A program made the translations under genes and the position numbers. A stretch of 64,000 nt of DNA. It comes from Pseudomonas frederiksbergensis (GTDB lineage: Bacteria > Pseudomonadota > Gammaproteobacteria > Pseudomonadales > Pseudomonadaceae). The DNA lies in contig NZ_CP142104.1 of the NCBI RefSeq assembly GCF_035751725.1, positions 5,394,001-5,458,000 of the forward strand, given 5' to 3'. The notes under the pieces are model-generated. The model was not told where the DNA came from and ran no database searches. It saw only the letters and a program-made list of their open reading frames with translations. Positions 1-8,876 of the stretch are shown here, in pieces (positions within the stretch are counted from its first letter, which is position 1; each line of letters starts with the position of its first letter).

Positions 1-603
1 TATGACGGACAAGCCATTGACCTTTCGATAGCCATGACCGCGATCATGGCCGTGGGTGATACAGCCAGCACCCAACTCATGGTGCGTGAGTGCATTGATC
101 GCTTTGATGCCGCTCTGCATCGGAACAGGATCATGCCGGTGGATACCGATGATCTTGAAGATGCCATGGCCCTGTTCTCCGGGAAAGAAACCCAAAGAGG
201 TCGATTCTTCAAAACCACGACTTTGGTGCCGCTCCTGGGAACCATGGCTGCTCTGCTGGGCGACCAGGAGGCCCTCGATCAATTGACTGCGGAGATTGTT
301 CCAAATCTTGAAGGGGTAACCAAGGAAAGGTGGTTCCCCAAAAAGGCACTGCAGATGCTGACGGGTTCCGATGCCTACGTGAATGCCATTGGCATATCAC
401 GTGCCCTGACTGGCTTTCGGCCGACGCCAGATGATGAGGTTGAGGCTTCTGTGAACGTGCCGAGCCAGGCCGCCTCCCCAGAGGATTTCGCTTGGCACAA
501 CACCACCTGGGAAGTGCTGATTGCGATCTCAGCTAGGTTGCACCGCCATCCTTTGCCTACCTGGTACGTTGCAAAGCTTGCCAAAGTACATCCGACGCTT
601 TGA
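1..603 (+). CDS. Hypothetical protein, 3' part only
   Basis: The reading frame is open from the first base of the window, so the true start is probably upstream; the first ATG inside the window is at 34. The 200 visible residues show no signal peptide, transmembrane segment or motif that I recognise. The frame stops at 601-603. However, skipping one base at about 586 gives a coding-like extension of 30 residues (beginning YIRRFDRTHRINLTLV) that ends at 679. The gene may therefore be frameshifted and its stop premature. It lies in the genomic island, left of the defence-like genes, with about 1.2 kb of gene-free DNA after it. Function is unknown. Confidence 0.55.
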   Translation, partial: YDGQAIDLSIAMTAIMAVGDTASTQLMVRECIDRFDAALHRNRIMPVDTDDLEDAMALFSGKETQRGRFFKTTTLVPLLGTMAALLGDQEALDQLTAEIVPNLEGVTKERWFPKKALQMLTGSDAYVNAIGISRALTGFRPTPDDEVEASVNVPSQAASPEDFAWHNTTWEVLIAISARLHRHPLPTWYVAKLAKVHPTL

Positions 604-679
604 CCGCACTCACCGGATCAACCTGACCCTCGTCATCGATGAAGAGGGCTCGGGCACTACCAGACGAGCCTTGAGCTAG

Positions 680-1777
680 ACAATTTATAGGATGGGTACA
701 TGTCTATTCAATGAGGCTGCCCACCTATTCCAGTGTGAACCGTCCCTAGTTTTAGAGACCGTCCACTTCTGGCCGATTTCTGACAGCCAGGGTTAACCAG
801 TGTGCTGGACAAATCCGAGGCAAACGACTGTCCAGGTCGAATGAAAATGGATCGGCACGTGAATGCAAACGGGTGGTCAGGTGGAGTGCAATTACCCGTC
901 CCCTCCCCAAGTAGTAACGGTGTAGGTGGACTAGTGCAGGATAGGCAAAGCACCGGGGTTTTACGCGGGTAGATTCCACCTACAGTTTTCGTCATGACGA
1001 AATTACACCAGGCGTGAGCGGCTAGTGCAGGATAGGCCAACCACCGGTTGAATGTGCGCACACGCCTTCAGCAGGGCCCCCGTCCACTTTAGTCAAAATC
1101 TTGGCCATGGCTAAGATAGTAAGGTTGGTGGATTCGGCAGATGGTGAACGCAGGTAAATTACTCCGGTAGTCTATGGTTATCCTGCTGGCCTCTACACAG
1201 CGACCACTTTAGAACACGATGGTCGGACCGACTCATGAAACACAATATGAAACGAATAAGATGAATGCACAGAGCAAACCGACCTACCAGCTGTTGAACT
1301 AGATATCTTGCCGTTCGAGAACATAAATGAACAGACCGTCGACAGCGCTATAGGCCAAGCTTAGAGTGGCGGATTTTAGAGGGATAATTTGGTTGGGGAG
1401 GGGCCACTAAAAACAACTACAACGCCCCAACGCCGCGAGTCACTAAAGCAAATTTCGATTTGTACTCCATAAGCTTTCGCATGAATTTAATCCGGTCCGA
1501 AAAGCTTTTTTTCGATCCGCCAGCTCTCAACAGATAGGATGGCAAATTGAACACTTTAAATATTTATCGGAGTCTCATCATACTTTTCACCATACTGACC
1601 AAGAGACGCCAAATCGATAGCTTGACAATCAGCTTTCAGTGCGACGCCTACTGACTAGTCACATTTATTGCTGTAATATTAGATAAGCAAGAAAACTGGA
1701 AGCTCGAAACCAATCAAATCATACACCAAAAAAATTCGAGATTAAAACGCCACCACAACCAGCTCAGATCTAGAAAA
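680..1777. other. Gene-poor stretch of the island
   Basis: I see no convincing gene here on either strand. The reading frames present are short and their translations do not look like protein. The left half is moderately GC-rich and holds a pair of direct repeats (931-946 and 1022-1037). The right half (about 1400-1777) becomes AT-rich like the genes that follow. It may be decayed mobile DNA, but no transposase remnant or terminal inverted repeat could be identified. The promoter of the gene at 1778 should lie in its last 100 bases. Confidence 0.5.
931..1047. repeat. Short direct repeat pair, 91-bp period
   Basis: The 16-mer CTAGTGCAGGATAGGC occurs at 931-946 and again at 1022-1037. Similarity continues for ten bases (aaagcaccgg versus caaccaccgg), giving 23 of 26 identical. 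Two copies 91 bp apart could be iterons, remnants of a mobile-element end or a local duplication. Confidence 0.5.
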
Positions 1778-2386
1778 ATGAGAGAAACCGATATAAAACG
1801 TATATTTGCACATCACCTTCTGAAAAAGGAGACAACTGAAGTTGTCTTTTTTGAATACGCATTTCATTTTGGACGGCGCCGTGCAGACGCAATATCTGTA
1901 GAAGATGGAATGGTCATAGGGTACGAAATAAAGTCTGCTTTTGACCGTATAGACAGACTGGAGGAGCAGTTGAAATCATATGCGCAATTATTTGATTACG
2001 TTTACGTAATATGTGACAGCAAGCATATAGGCGCAATAAGAAAAATCACTCCTGAAAGAGTCGGCATCTATCAATGCGCACCCTCCGGATTGAGCCGCCT
2101 ACGGAAAGCCAAGCAGATAAAAAATTTCGATATCATTACAACCTTAGACGCCATGCCTATGGATCACTTGCGCAGGGATTTCAAAATAAGGGGCAAATCC
2201 AAACTTGAAATTTGCACCAAAATCTCTAAAAGCAAACAGCGCAAAGAGATAAAAACCACATTTAGAAATTATATAATTCATAAATACGGCGCTCAAACCG
2301 CTCATTTAAAAAATGAAATAAGCGAAACCCTCACCCTAGATGACGTGTATTCACTGAGCCTACCTCCAAACCGATTAGGCACTTAA
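1778..2386 (+). CDS. sce7726 family protein, PD-(D/E)XK nuclease-like
   Basis: The 202-residue protein starts at ATG 1778. It has the signature of the sce7726 family: FGRRRADAI around residues 31-39, then GYEIKS at 48-53 and a helix with DRLEEQLKSY. D37 followed by E50-x-K52 fits the active site of PD-(D/E)XK nucleases, so a DNA- or RNA-cutting role is plausible but not shown. The rest is lysine-rich and has no motif I know. It is AT-rich compared with the core genome. The gene meets the beta-family gene tail to tail, the two 3' ends overlapping by 12 bases. In other genomes sce7726 proteins are often neighbours of sce7725 proteins, which resemble that partner, so the two probably work together. 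Confidence 0.7.
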   Translation: MRETDIKRIFAHHLLKKETTEVVFFEYAFHFGRRRADAISVEDGMVIGYEIKSAFDRIDRLEEQLKSYAQLFDYVYVICDSKHIGAIRKITPERVGIYQCAPSGLSRLRKAKQIKNFDIITTLDAMPMDHLRRDFKIRGKSKLEICTKISKSKQRKEIKTTFRNYIIHKYGAQTAHLKNEISETLTLDDVYSLSLPPNRLGT

Positions 2387-3451
2387 TAATTTCACCCTGC
2401 GAATCATATAGTTACAAACTCTAACTGAGATCCAGAAGGATGGACTTATTCCTGAGGGGCTACCCAAGGCGGCACTGGAGATTTCATCATCAGCCCAGCT
2501 TTTGTTGGTAAAATAATTAGGGTCAACTACCACCTGCTTAGCGCATAAAACATAAGATCCGGCATCCCTGCGCTTTCGATAGTAATAAAATTTTTCATCC
2601 GTACAGAAATCTATCCGAGGAACAAAAGTTCCACCTCGCATTTCAATCTGCTTAACATTGACAGATGCAAAGTCACCAAACTGTAACAGAGGCCGATTGT
2701 GTTTCAAAGAAAGATAGAGGGAATGTTCGAAAATCTCAAAGCAACCCTTATCGTCCTTACCCTCCGCTTTAACGAGGTAAGGAAATGAGCCTGTTAAGCA
2801 AACTATTCGCTCTAGCCAGCTATCAGCATTTGGCAGCATTGAAATTTTAGTAAAAGCCTTATGGTAGAGATCGGTAATTTCTGACAAGCCGAAGACCGAT
2901 GCCTTTACTCTATCCCTAATACATCCTTCATCTAGAATTATATAAAGCTTAGTATCATATAGCTCAGAAACTATGGCATTAATTATTTGCTCGTATTCTT
3001 CTTCAAGCAAATCAGCCGGCAACCGCAAAGCCATCCTTTTGTACTTATTCGTAACAGAAGCAACAAAAGCCTTAGCCTCAACCAGATCTTCATCGAGTTC
3101 AAAGTTCACATGAATCATAGGAACTATTTGTTCACCACAATTCAACTCAAGCCAATTCTTCCAGCACTCATACCCATTAACAGGTGAAAGAATACTTTCT
3201 ATTTGCGAGTTTTTCTGCTTGCTATCAGTGGTAACATCTAATATATAGGGCAACTTACCTTGGATACTTTTAATTTGATCCAGCCGCCTGATTATATCGC
3301 CAACCGAGTTCTTTTTTGTAATCCTAGACTTTGTTATTTCATACACCGGAAGCATCTTCCGCCTATATGATTCGTCGACAGCCGAGATCGCTCGAAGCTC
3401 AGCATCCTTTGTCTTTAGAACGGGAAAATAAACTAAGCTATTCCAATCCAT
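2375..3451 (-). CDS. Beta family protein (T4 beta protein / sce7725-like)
   Basis: The 358-residue protein begins with the pattern typical of beta-family proteins: a YFPVLKTKDAELRAI strand-helix followed by LPVYEI. It ends with the matching C-terminal pattern, YYYRKRRDAGSYVL, then a tryptophan/aspartate segment (SWADDEI) and a final FWISVRVCNYMIRRV strand. No catalytic residues can be assigned and there is no signal peptide or membrane segment. It is the last gene of a three-gene minus-strand operon, overlapping the end of the ImmA/IrrE gene by 14 bases. That arrangement implies translational coupling. Its 3' end also overlaps the convergent sce7726 gene. The family assignment rests on pattern memory; function is unknown, with defence or stress response inferred from context. 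Confidence 0.6.
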   Translation of the reverse strand: MDWNSLVYFPVLKTKDAELRAISAVDESYRRKMLPVYEITKSRITKKNSVGDIIRRLDQIKSIQGKLPYILDVTTDSKQKNSQIESILSPVNGYECWKNWLELNCGEQIVPMIHVNFELDEDLVEAKAFVASVTNKYKRMALRLPADLLEEEYEQIINAIVSELYDTKLYIILDEGCIRDRVKASVFGLSEITDLYHKAFTKISMLPNADSWLERIVCLTGSFPYLVKAEGKDDKGCFEIFEHSLYLSLKHNRPLLQFGDFASVNVKQIEMRGGTFVPRIDFCTDEKFYYYRKRRDAGSYVLCAKQVVVDPNYFTNKSWADDEISSAALGSPSGISPSFWISVRVCNYMIRRVKLLSA

Positions 3452-4004
3452 GCCCTTTCATCCCTAAATTTTTAGCCCGCACACGCACGGCCAAGGTCGA
3501 CACCCTAAAATACAGCGCAACTTCCTCAATACTGCCAGAAAACACCCGTACCTTATCTCTAAATATCGACTCTGGCATTAGAAGCTCGCTGGCAAAGCGA
3601 TTGGCTTCAGCTTCCATCGGATTACTCTCACCATTCCGAAAAAAATTAAGATCCTCAAACTCTGCTTGCTGGAATCTATGTCTTGAAAAATGGGCTATTT
3701 CATGAGCAATGGTAAAACGCTGTCTATTAGGGTGATGCAACGCATTTACTTTAACCACCCAGTCTTTGCCATTATCCGCGCGAGTCAACATTCCTGAAAT
3801 TTCGTCACGCATGGGGATACTGATTAATCCAATACCTAAAACCAAAAGTAGCGCCTTCACATCCAGAGGCGAGGTTTCCACACCATTTCTCTTTGCGAGA
3901 TCTAATAGCTGGGTGACAGTAAGCCTTTCATCAACCGATAAATCTTCACCCTGTGAAAAACTATCGGGCAATTTCGGCTTTGTGCTCTTTCGGATAAAGG
4001 CCAT
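3438..4004 (-). CDS. ImmA/IrrE family metallo-endopeptidase
   Basis: The 188-residue protein has the zinc motif HEIAH (H101, E102, H105) in RFTIAHEIAHFSRHRF, and further on EAEANRFASELLMP (131-144), which supplies the third metal ligand of the COG2856 family. The motif is intact, so it should be an active protease. Relatives (ImmA of ICEBs1, IrrE/PprI of Deinococcus) cleave a transcriptional repressor after DNA damage. No Xre-type HTH repressor, the usual partner, is encoded beside it. Instead it sits between a membrane coiled-coil gene (6-nt gap) and a beta-family gene (14-nt overlap). The N-terminal 50 residues look like a small helical region rather than a full HTH. Confidence 0.85.
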   Translation of the reverse strand: MAFIRKSTKPKLPDSFSQGEDLSVDERLTVTQLLDLAKRNGVETSPLDVKALLLVLGIGLISIPMRDEISGMLTRADNGKDWVVKVNALHHPNRQRFTIAHEIAHFSRHRFQQAEFEDLNFFRNGESNPMEAEANRFASELLMPESIFRDKVRVFSGSIEEVALYFRVSTLAVRVRAKNLGMKGHGLE

Positions 4005-4010
4005 ATTTAC

Positions 4011-4619
4011 CTACTCAGTAATCTTACCCTCATCACCAACGGAGCTTTCAGTTCTGTCAAGCTCCGCCAAGCGACTGGTCACCGTTATTATAGCATCCTC
4101 AGACAGCTTAATTCTACTTTCATGTTCTGACACTATAACTTCCTGAGCTGAAAGACCATCAAACATGTCTCCATATATAGCATTTAGCTTCTGAAGTTCT
4201 TTTTTAGCCTTCCTTTCAATTATTTTCGTCAATTCTCCAGCCTTCGAAAACTCATCAAAATGAGCCTTAGATTCCTTAACCACCTCTGCTTTGGAAGAGC
4301 TCCTTATAACAACAAATGCCCCACCAACGACTACAGCGTTCAAGGCGATCAAAACACTAATCATCGTTTGATAAAAAGAAACTTGTAGAGACCACAATGT
4401 ATCTACCGAGATTAACGATTTCTCTCTAATCATTCTCTCTATCACTATCTGCTCGTATGGCTCCAATTCTTTGATATCTCTGGCTGGAACATACTGATGG
4501 TGAGTAAGCAAAATTTCGCTGATTGGTGCAAAGTGGAGAATAGCCAGCACCAACATCAATGCGATGCCGGTAGACAGAAGGGTCGAAGCAAGAATGTCCT
4601 TCGTTTGCACAGCCTTCAT
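4011..4619 (-). CDS. Two-TM membrane protein with cytoplasmic coiled coil
   Basis: This is the first gene of the minus-strand operon with the ImmA/IrrE and beta-family genes. From ATG 4619 it has a transmembrane helix (LLSTGIALMLVLAILHF), a predicted outside loop of about 60 residues rich in E and I, a second helix (VLIALNAVVVGGAFVVI), and a charged, probably coiled-coil tail of about 110 residues. The frame remains open upstream to ATG 4652 and TTG 4697. No start has a convincing ribosome binding site, so the start is uncertain. The topology suits a membrane sensor or anchor for the two soluble partners, but no family was recognised and function is unknown. Confidence 0.6.
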   Translation of the reverse strand: MKAVQTKDILASTLLSTGIALMLVLAILHFAPISEILLTHHQYVPARDIKELEPYEQIVIERMIREKSLISVDTLWSLQVSFYQTMISVLIALNAVVVGGAFVVIRSSSKAEVVKESKAHFDEFSKAGELTKIIERKAKKELQKLNAIYGDMFDGLSAQEVIVSEHESRIKLSEDAIITVTSRLAELDRTESSVGDEGKITE

Positions 4620-5080
4620 CCTTGGTGAAAGGGCGGTCGACCAAACGACCATTGTCTTGGGCAACGCCAGGGCACCCTGGAGGTTGCCAAATCGCAAGAT
4701 AGCAATTTGATGCTACCCCCACCGCAGCCCCCTTGTCCATTCTGCTTTAGAGGCCAATGCCTCCGCTCCACTCTGCACCATTCACGAGGAGCTGCTTTGT
4801 AGACGTATCTCACTGGCTGCTCCTAGTTCATTACGGTCTGCATAACCAGAGTCGGCCAATAGCACACAGGAGGGAAATTCAGTCTAGATTGGGTAAAGCG
4901 CACTGAGATCTCCTGGTCAATATGCTCGACCAGAGCGATGCAGGGTTGGACGATCACAGCGAAATCAAACAGCGTAGACTCTTCCGAAAGCATGAACAGT
5001 TGTGATTGACTCTCGAGGCGCCAAAGTAAACGTTTCGGGATTAGCCAGCATAACTTCCCATTTCCACCTTGAGCCAAGGC
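4620..5080. other. Intergenic region between divergent island genes
   Basis: It should contain the promoters of the minus-strand operon and of the plus-strand gene at 5081. No convincing gene, hairpin with a T-run or repeat is seen. Short frames present here have unlikely compositions. Confidence 0.4.
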
Positions 5081-5677
5081 ATGAATAAACAAACAAAGAA
5101 AATTACAGCGACTAGTTTGATGAGCGAGCACAGCATAGAGCACTGCATAGTTCCTCGAATGCTTAGCCTTCTGAAACAACATTATCAGGATGTAACACCA
5201 ATATATCCTGCAATGATGAGAGAGTTCAGCAAAAAATCATATAAAAACCAAAATAATACGTTCCGAGCGCTAGCACTTTTTCCGCGCAGGCCAAAAGTTA
5301 CAGACAATCTATCATCTGAAATATACATAACTATAAACCCAGAGCTCTACTTTTTTGAGGAGTTTATGAGAGCCAAAGGCATACCTACTATTGCGGGCTG
5401 CCCAGTGATCAAGACCATATGGGAGCTATCAAATAACCCCGAGATAGCATGGGTCGATATAAACCATCCATCATTGAATAGCTATCTAAATCATATAAAC
5501 CCAAAAGACAAGCCAGAAGCGTTGCTGACTGGGGAAGAAATAATAATGCGACTATCTACAGCTGAGACGCTATCTTTAGAGAGCCTTGGGAACGCGGTTC
5601 GAGACTTCAGAAGTATTTACGGCGCTCCTTATATCTATGGACACAAATATAAACCTATATATTTTTTGACTAGATAA
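5081..5677 (+). CDS. Hypothetical island protein
   Basis: From ATG 5081 the protein has 198 residues; a TTG at 5069 and an ATG at 5120 are alternatives, and none has a good ribosome binding site. It is AT-rich like the genes to its left. It appears soluble, without signal peptide or membrane helix. Visible segments include LFPRRPKVTDNLSSEIYITI, PELYFFEEFMRAKGIP and the tyrosine-rich C-terminus YGAPYIYGHKYKPIYFL. I do not recognise the family. It stands alone between two defence-like modules, divergent from the ImmA/IrrE operon and 215 bp before the Septu-like pair, so it may be an uncharacterised defence or accessory gene. Confidence 0.55.
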   Translation: MNKQTKKITATSLMSEHSIEHCIVPRMLSLLKQHYQDVTPIYPAMMREFSKKSYKNQNNTFRALALFPRRPKVTDNLSSEIYITINPELYFFEEFMRAKGIPTIAGCPVIKTIWELSNNPEIAWVDINHPSLNSYLNHINPKDKPEALLTGEEIIMRLSTAETLSLESLGNAVRDFRSIYGAPYIYGHKYKPIYFLTR

Positions 5678-5892
5678 GTTAACAAGCAGTGAAACCTGGT
5701 TAGGCGTGACCGGCGAAAGCACCTTCCCTTAGCCAAACCTTCATGCACTGAGAAACGTCTTCAGCTGTCGGGAAGGTCATGGATCTGTAATGCGGTAGGA
5801 CGCGGTGGCAACCCAGCTGAGTTGGCAATCTGTAGCCATCAGGCTCCGATGTGAGCATAATGCCACCAGCCAGGGAATCAGGTTGAAAGCCA

Positions 5893-7458
5893 ATGTTTAC
5901 AGTACTTCGCCAAGGTCAGCTATTGCCTACGGTAGGCCATTCACAAGCCTACTTGGTCGTGGATAACTGGGATGATTGGTTTAGTTATCGAACGATGTAC
6001 ACGCTGTTCGTGTTCGACGCAAACGGAACTCGCCATAGGCCAGGCTCCGTGAAAATAGGGCAAGTCGGTCTCCTAGCCGGTGAGGGGGGTGCTGATACTC
6101 CGGTCGGAACACGCTATCCTACTCTTCCCGATAACTTCATCGCCCTGGATCCCGCAGTGCATTTTTCGCTGGGTCAAGACGAGGATTATTACGCGACATT
6201 GGTTGCGCTTCCCAACGGCTTAGGTGTCCAAATACTCAGGGCACTTTGTGATTGCGCACATGACCTCACCATATTCAACCGGCACCGAGCTGAGAACGTC
6301 ATGGCGAGATCGCTATTGCGCTCCGTTCACGAACCGAACGTAAGGAATCGACTGAACCGGCTGGCAAACGGCAACCCGATACTTACAAAGTTCGAATTCC
6401 AGTTTACTTTCCCGTCCGAACGAGCAGAGGAAGGTTTACCCCCACCTCCACCTCCGCCAGTCATGCAATTCAGTGTGATCCCTAACGTCGATCCTCCAAC
6501 GAATCTTCATGTATTGGTTGGGAGGAATGGAGCAGGGAAAACACGCTGTATTCAGAGCATCATCAACACGATTTTGGAGCGAGATACTGAAAGAGCACCG
6601 CGGGGCGTTCTGCAGCGTCTGGGTGAGAACCAGCAGGAGTGGGCCTTCACTGGCTTAGTGTCAGTCTCCTTCAGCGCATTTGACAGCTTTGAGCTGCCAT
6701 CAGTGGCGTCCCAGCGAACGGCTGTGACTTTTGTTGGCCTTCGAGCACAGCGAGAAGTCGACGGGCGAGTGATTGAGGAACACAAGACACCGGACGATCT
6801 TGCAAAAGATTTTGTTCTAAGCCTCGAGAGATGCCGGAGCGAACCACGCAGGACTCGCTGGCTTGGCGCCGTTGCTACGCTTTCGACTGATCCACTCTTC
6901 GCCGAAACCAGTGTTGAGACTCTCTTAGAACCTGCCTTCGACTGGGAGCAACGAGCAACCCGCTTCTTCAAGCTGCTGAGTTCGGGGCATGCAATTGTGC
7001 TGCTCACGACGACACGTTTGGTCGAGCTCGTTGATGAGCAAACGTTTGTGGTTCTCGATGAACCTGAAGGACATCTGCATCCCCCCCTATTGTCGGCATT
7101 CATCCGCACCGTGGCCGACTTACTAGTAGCCAGAAACGGCGTTGCCTTAATATCGACACACTCACCAGTGGTGCTTCAGGAGGTACCGAAGAGTTGTGTA
7201 TGGATGCTGAGACGCACCCGGACTGTTGCTGCGGTTGAACGTCCATCTACCGAAACGTTCGGGGAAAGCGCTGGTGTGCTGACTCGCGAGGTTTTTGGTC
7301 TAGAAGTCACTCATTCAGGTTTCCATCAACTGATAACAGCAGCAGCCACGCAGCCAGGTGCTAGTTACGGCTCTGTTGAACAACATTTTGGAAGTCAATT
7401 GGGGGCCGAAGCACAAGCGCTCGCTCGTAGCCTTGTCGCGCGGAGGAACGCCCCATGA
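5893..7458 (+). CDS. AAA/ABC-type ATPase of a Septu-like pair (PtuA-like), with extra N-terminal domain
   Basis: The 521-residue protein has Walker A GRNGAGKT at 210-217, Walker B FVVLDEPEG with D389/E390, then HLHPPLL and the H-loop segment STHSPVVLQEV near 417-427. This is the arrangement of overcoming-lysogenization (OLD)/RecF-like ABC ATPases such as PtuA. Ahead of it is a separate region of about 190 residues, with YLVVDNWDDW near the start, that ends in a proline run (PPPPPPP). PtuA as I know it starts almost directly with the ATPase, so this extension is unusual. The stop overlaps the start of the HNH gene (ATGA), so the two are a coupled operon. The C-terminal part (about 440-521) is helical and may mediate assembly. 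A role in phage defence is inferred from the gene pair and island setting. Confidence 0.75.
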   Translation: MFTVLRQGQLLPTVGHSQAYLVVDNWDDWFSYRTMYTLFVFDANGTRHRPGSVKIGQVGLLAGEGGADTPVGTRYPTLPDNFIALDPAVHFSLGQDEDYYATLVALPNGLGVQILRALCDCAHDLTIFNRHRAENVMARSLLRSVHEPNVRNRLNRLANGNPILTKFEFQFTFPSERAEEGLPPPPPPPVMQFSVIPNVDPPTNLHVLVGRNGAGKTRCIQSIINTILERDTERAPRGVLQRLGENQQEWAFTGLVSVSFSAFDSFELPSVASQRTAVTFVGLRAQREVDGRVIEEHKTPDDLAKDFVLSLERCRSEPRRTRWLGAVATLSTDPLFAETSVETLLEPAFDWEQRATRFFKLLSSGHAIVLLTTTRLVELVDEQTFVVLDEPEGHLHPPLLSAFIRTVADLLVARNGVALISTHSPVVLQEVPKSCVWMLRRTRTVAAVERPSTETFGESAGVLTREVFGLEVTHSGFHQLITAAATQPGASYGSVEQHFGSQLGAEAQALARSLVARRNAP

Positions 7459-8309
7459 AGCGTCTACCTCTGCCGCAATTTGACGCAACGGAAGCTGTTC
7501 AAACATGCGCTTCGGGGATCACCATAGAGGAACGTGCTCAAGCGTTGCTAGCTGCATTACCCGTCATCCGGAAGACTGAAACTGCCTATCGCGAGCTAGC
7601 CCCAGCTGGAAAACTCTACGAGATGGAAGCGACCGACGTCGTTACTTCGGAGCTAGATGGGACGCTCATGGGTGTCATCTACAAGAGTCACTTTGCGCGT
7701 AACAACTCCCCATCGAGACTGCTTTACGAGCAAATAAAAATGGCACCCGAATTTGGGATATGTCCGCTGTGCGGCCAGCGAATAGTCGCAACAGTAGACC
7801 ATTACCTGCCCCAAAGCCTCTATCCAGCGCTCAATCTCACACCGGTGAACCTTGTACCCGCCTGCTCGGACTGCAACAAGCGAAAGCTGGCGGGCGTCGC
7901 GGCTCGGGCAGAAGATCAAACACTTCACCCCTACTACGACGATCTGGGAACTGAGCGCTGGCTGATCGCAAAGATTATCCCGTCGTCACCGCCTGCAGTC
8001 GCCTTCACAATAAGGCCACCTGCAGTCTGGAGCGAAGTACTGACTGCACGGGCAAATCACCATTTCGAAGTACTAGGCTTACCAGAACTTTATGCGGCCC
8101 AGGCAGCCAGTGAGATGGCAGATATTTCATACTCATTAGAAGAATTGGGCGAAGCCACAGGGCCAACAGGCATCGGCCAGCACCTAGACCAGCAGTTCAG
8201 GACACGATTTTGGCGCGACCGGAACTCTTGGCGAACCGCGCTTTATGAGGGGCTTAGAGATTCTGAATGGTTCTGCAATGAAGGTTACCGGCAGATTCGC
8301 CCTCGTTAA
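7455..8309 (+). CDS. HNH endonuclease of a Septu-like pair (PtuB-like)
   Basis: The 284-residue protein holds a zinc-supported HNH core: CPLC (C103, C106), then D115-H116 in VDHYLPQS, NLTPVNLVPACSDCN with the second CxxC near 137-140, and the final N after it. These are the residues expected for a beta-beta-alpha-metal nuclease. The start codon overlaps the stop of the ATPase gene by four bases. ATPase plus HNH nuclease in one operon is the layout of Septu (PtuA/PtuB), and PtuAB also serves as effector in some retrons. No reverse transcriptase or msr-like element is seen nearby, which argues against a retron. The region after the HNH core (about 140-284) is not recognised. Confidence 0.8.
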   Translation: MKRLPLPQFDATEAVQTCASGITIEERAQALLAALPVIRKTETAYRELAPAGKLYEMEATDVVTSELDGTLMGVIYKSHFARNNSPSRLLYEQIKMAPEFGICPLCGQRIVATVDHYLPQSLYPALNLTPVNLVPACSDCNKRKLAGVAARAEDQTLHPYYDDLGTERWLIAKIIPSSPPAVAFTIRPPAVWSEVLTARANHHFEVLGLPELYAAQAASEMADISYSLEELGEATGPTGIGQHLDQQFRTRFWRDRNSWRTALYEGLRDSEWFCNEGYRQIRPR

Positions 8310-8876
8310 ACAGCAGATCGCGCAGAATGAGCTTTCCAATTTTTAGGTTTGGTCCCGGTGCGCCTCTCAATCTAGCGCGCCTTTTTTGTAAACTCTGTAA
8401 CGCTATAATTTCTCTTCTGACACGGCCCAATTCAGAAGGCATTCGAGCCAGATCAACACCTCTGATAATGGTGAGCTTCGGCGGCTGGGCGACCACGTTT
8501 CCAGAGCAGACGTCTATGTGGACATACCTTTTAGCGTCGGCCGCAACTATGGACTGCCGGCGAGCCTCTTTCCATTAACCTCATTATATCCTCACTGAAT
8601 GTAGTAGCTTTCGACAGAACGCAGCGTAGCTGCCAGAAGTAACAATCGCTTCAAACCATGAAGCGCTCCTGCTGCCCAAAGACAGACCTTTTAGAAAACT
8701 CATAGCCATGCATATCTACGGCGAGCGCGCGGCAAATCAGTACAACCACGGTACAATGCCTAGCTTGAGCAACTTTCTCAAAACTACGCTCAACACCAGT
8801 AACAACGGGCCCTCCAGCTATGCCAACCTACATTCACCTTCGAACGATTTCTCTAGGCATAGCAACTCGCCCGGCA
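8310..8876. other. Distal end of the island, no clear gene
   Basis: I see nothing I can support. A GTG-initiated minus-strand frame of 80 codons (8254-8496) runs into the HNH gene and has no ribosome binding site. A plus-strand frame of 83 codons is compositionally odd. The stretch separates the last cargo gene from the tRNA-derived island border. Confidence 0.45.

Noticed and set aside
708..1061. Minus-strand frame of 117 codons in the gap after the first gene
   Set aside because: It runs through the direct repeats, has an unlikely composition and no ribosome binding site.
5893..8309. Retron with PtuAB effector
   Set aside because: No reverse transcriptase gene or msr/msd-like repeat is seen within several kilobases on either side.
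8254..8496. Minus-strand frame of 80 codons at the end of the island
   Set aside because: It starts at GTG without a ribosome binding site, runs into the HNH gene and matches no family I know. It cannot be excluded entirely.
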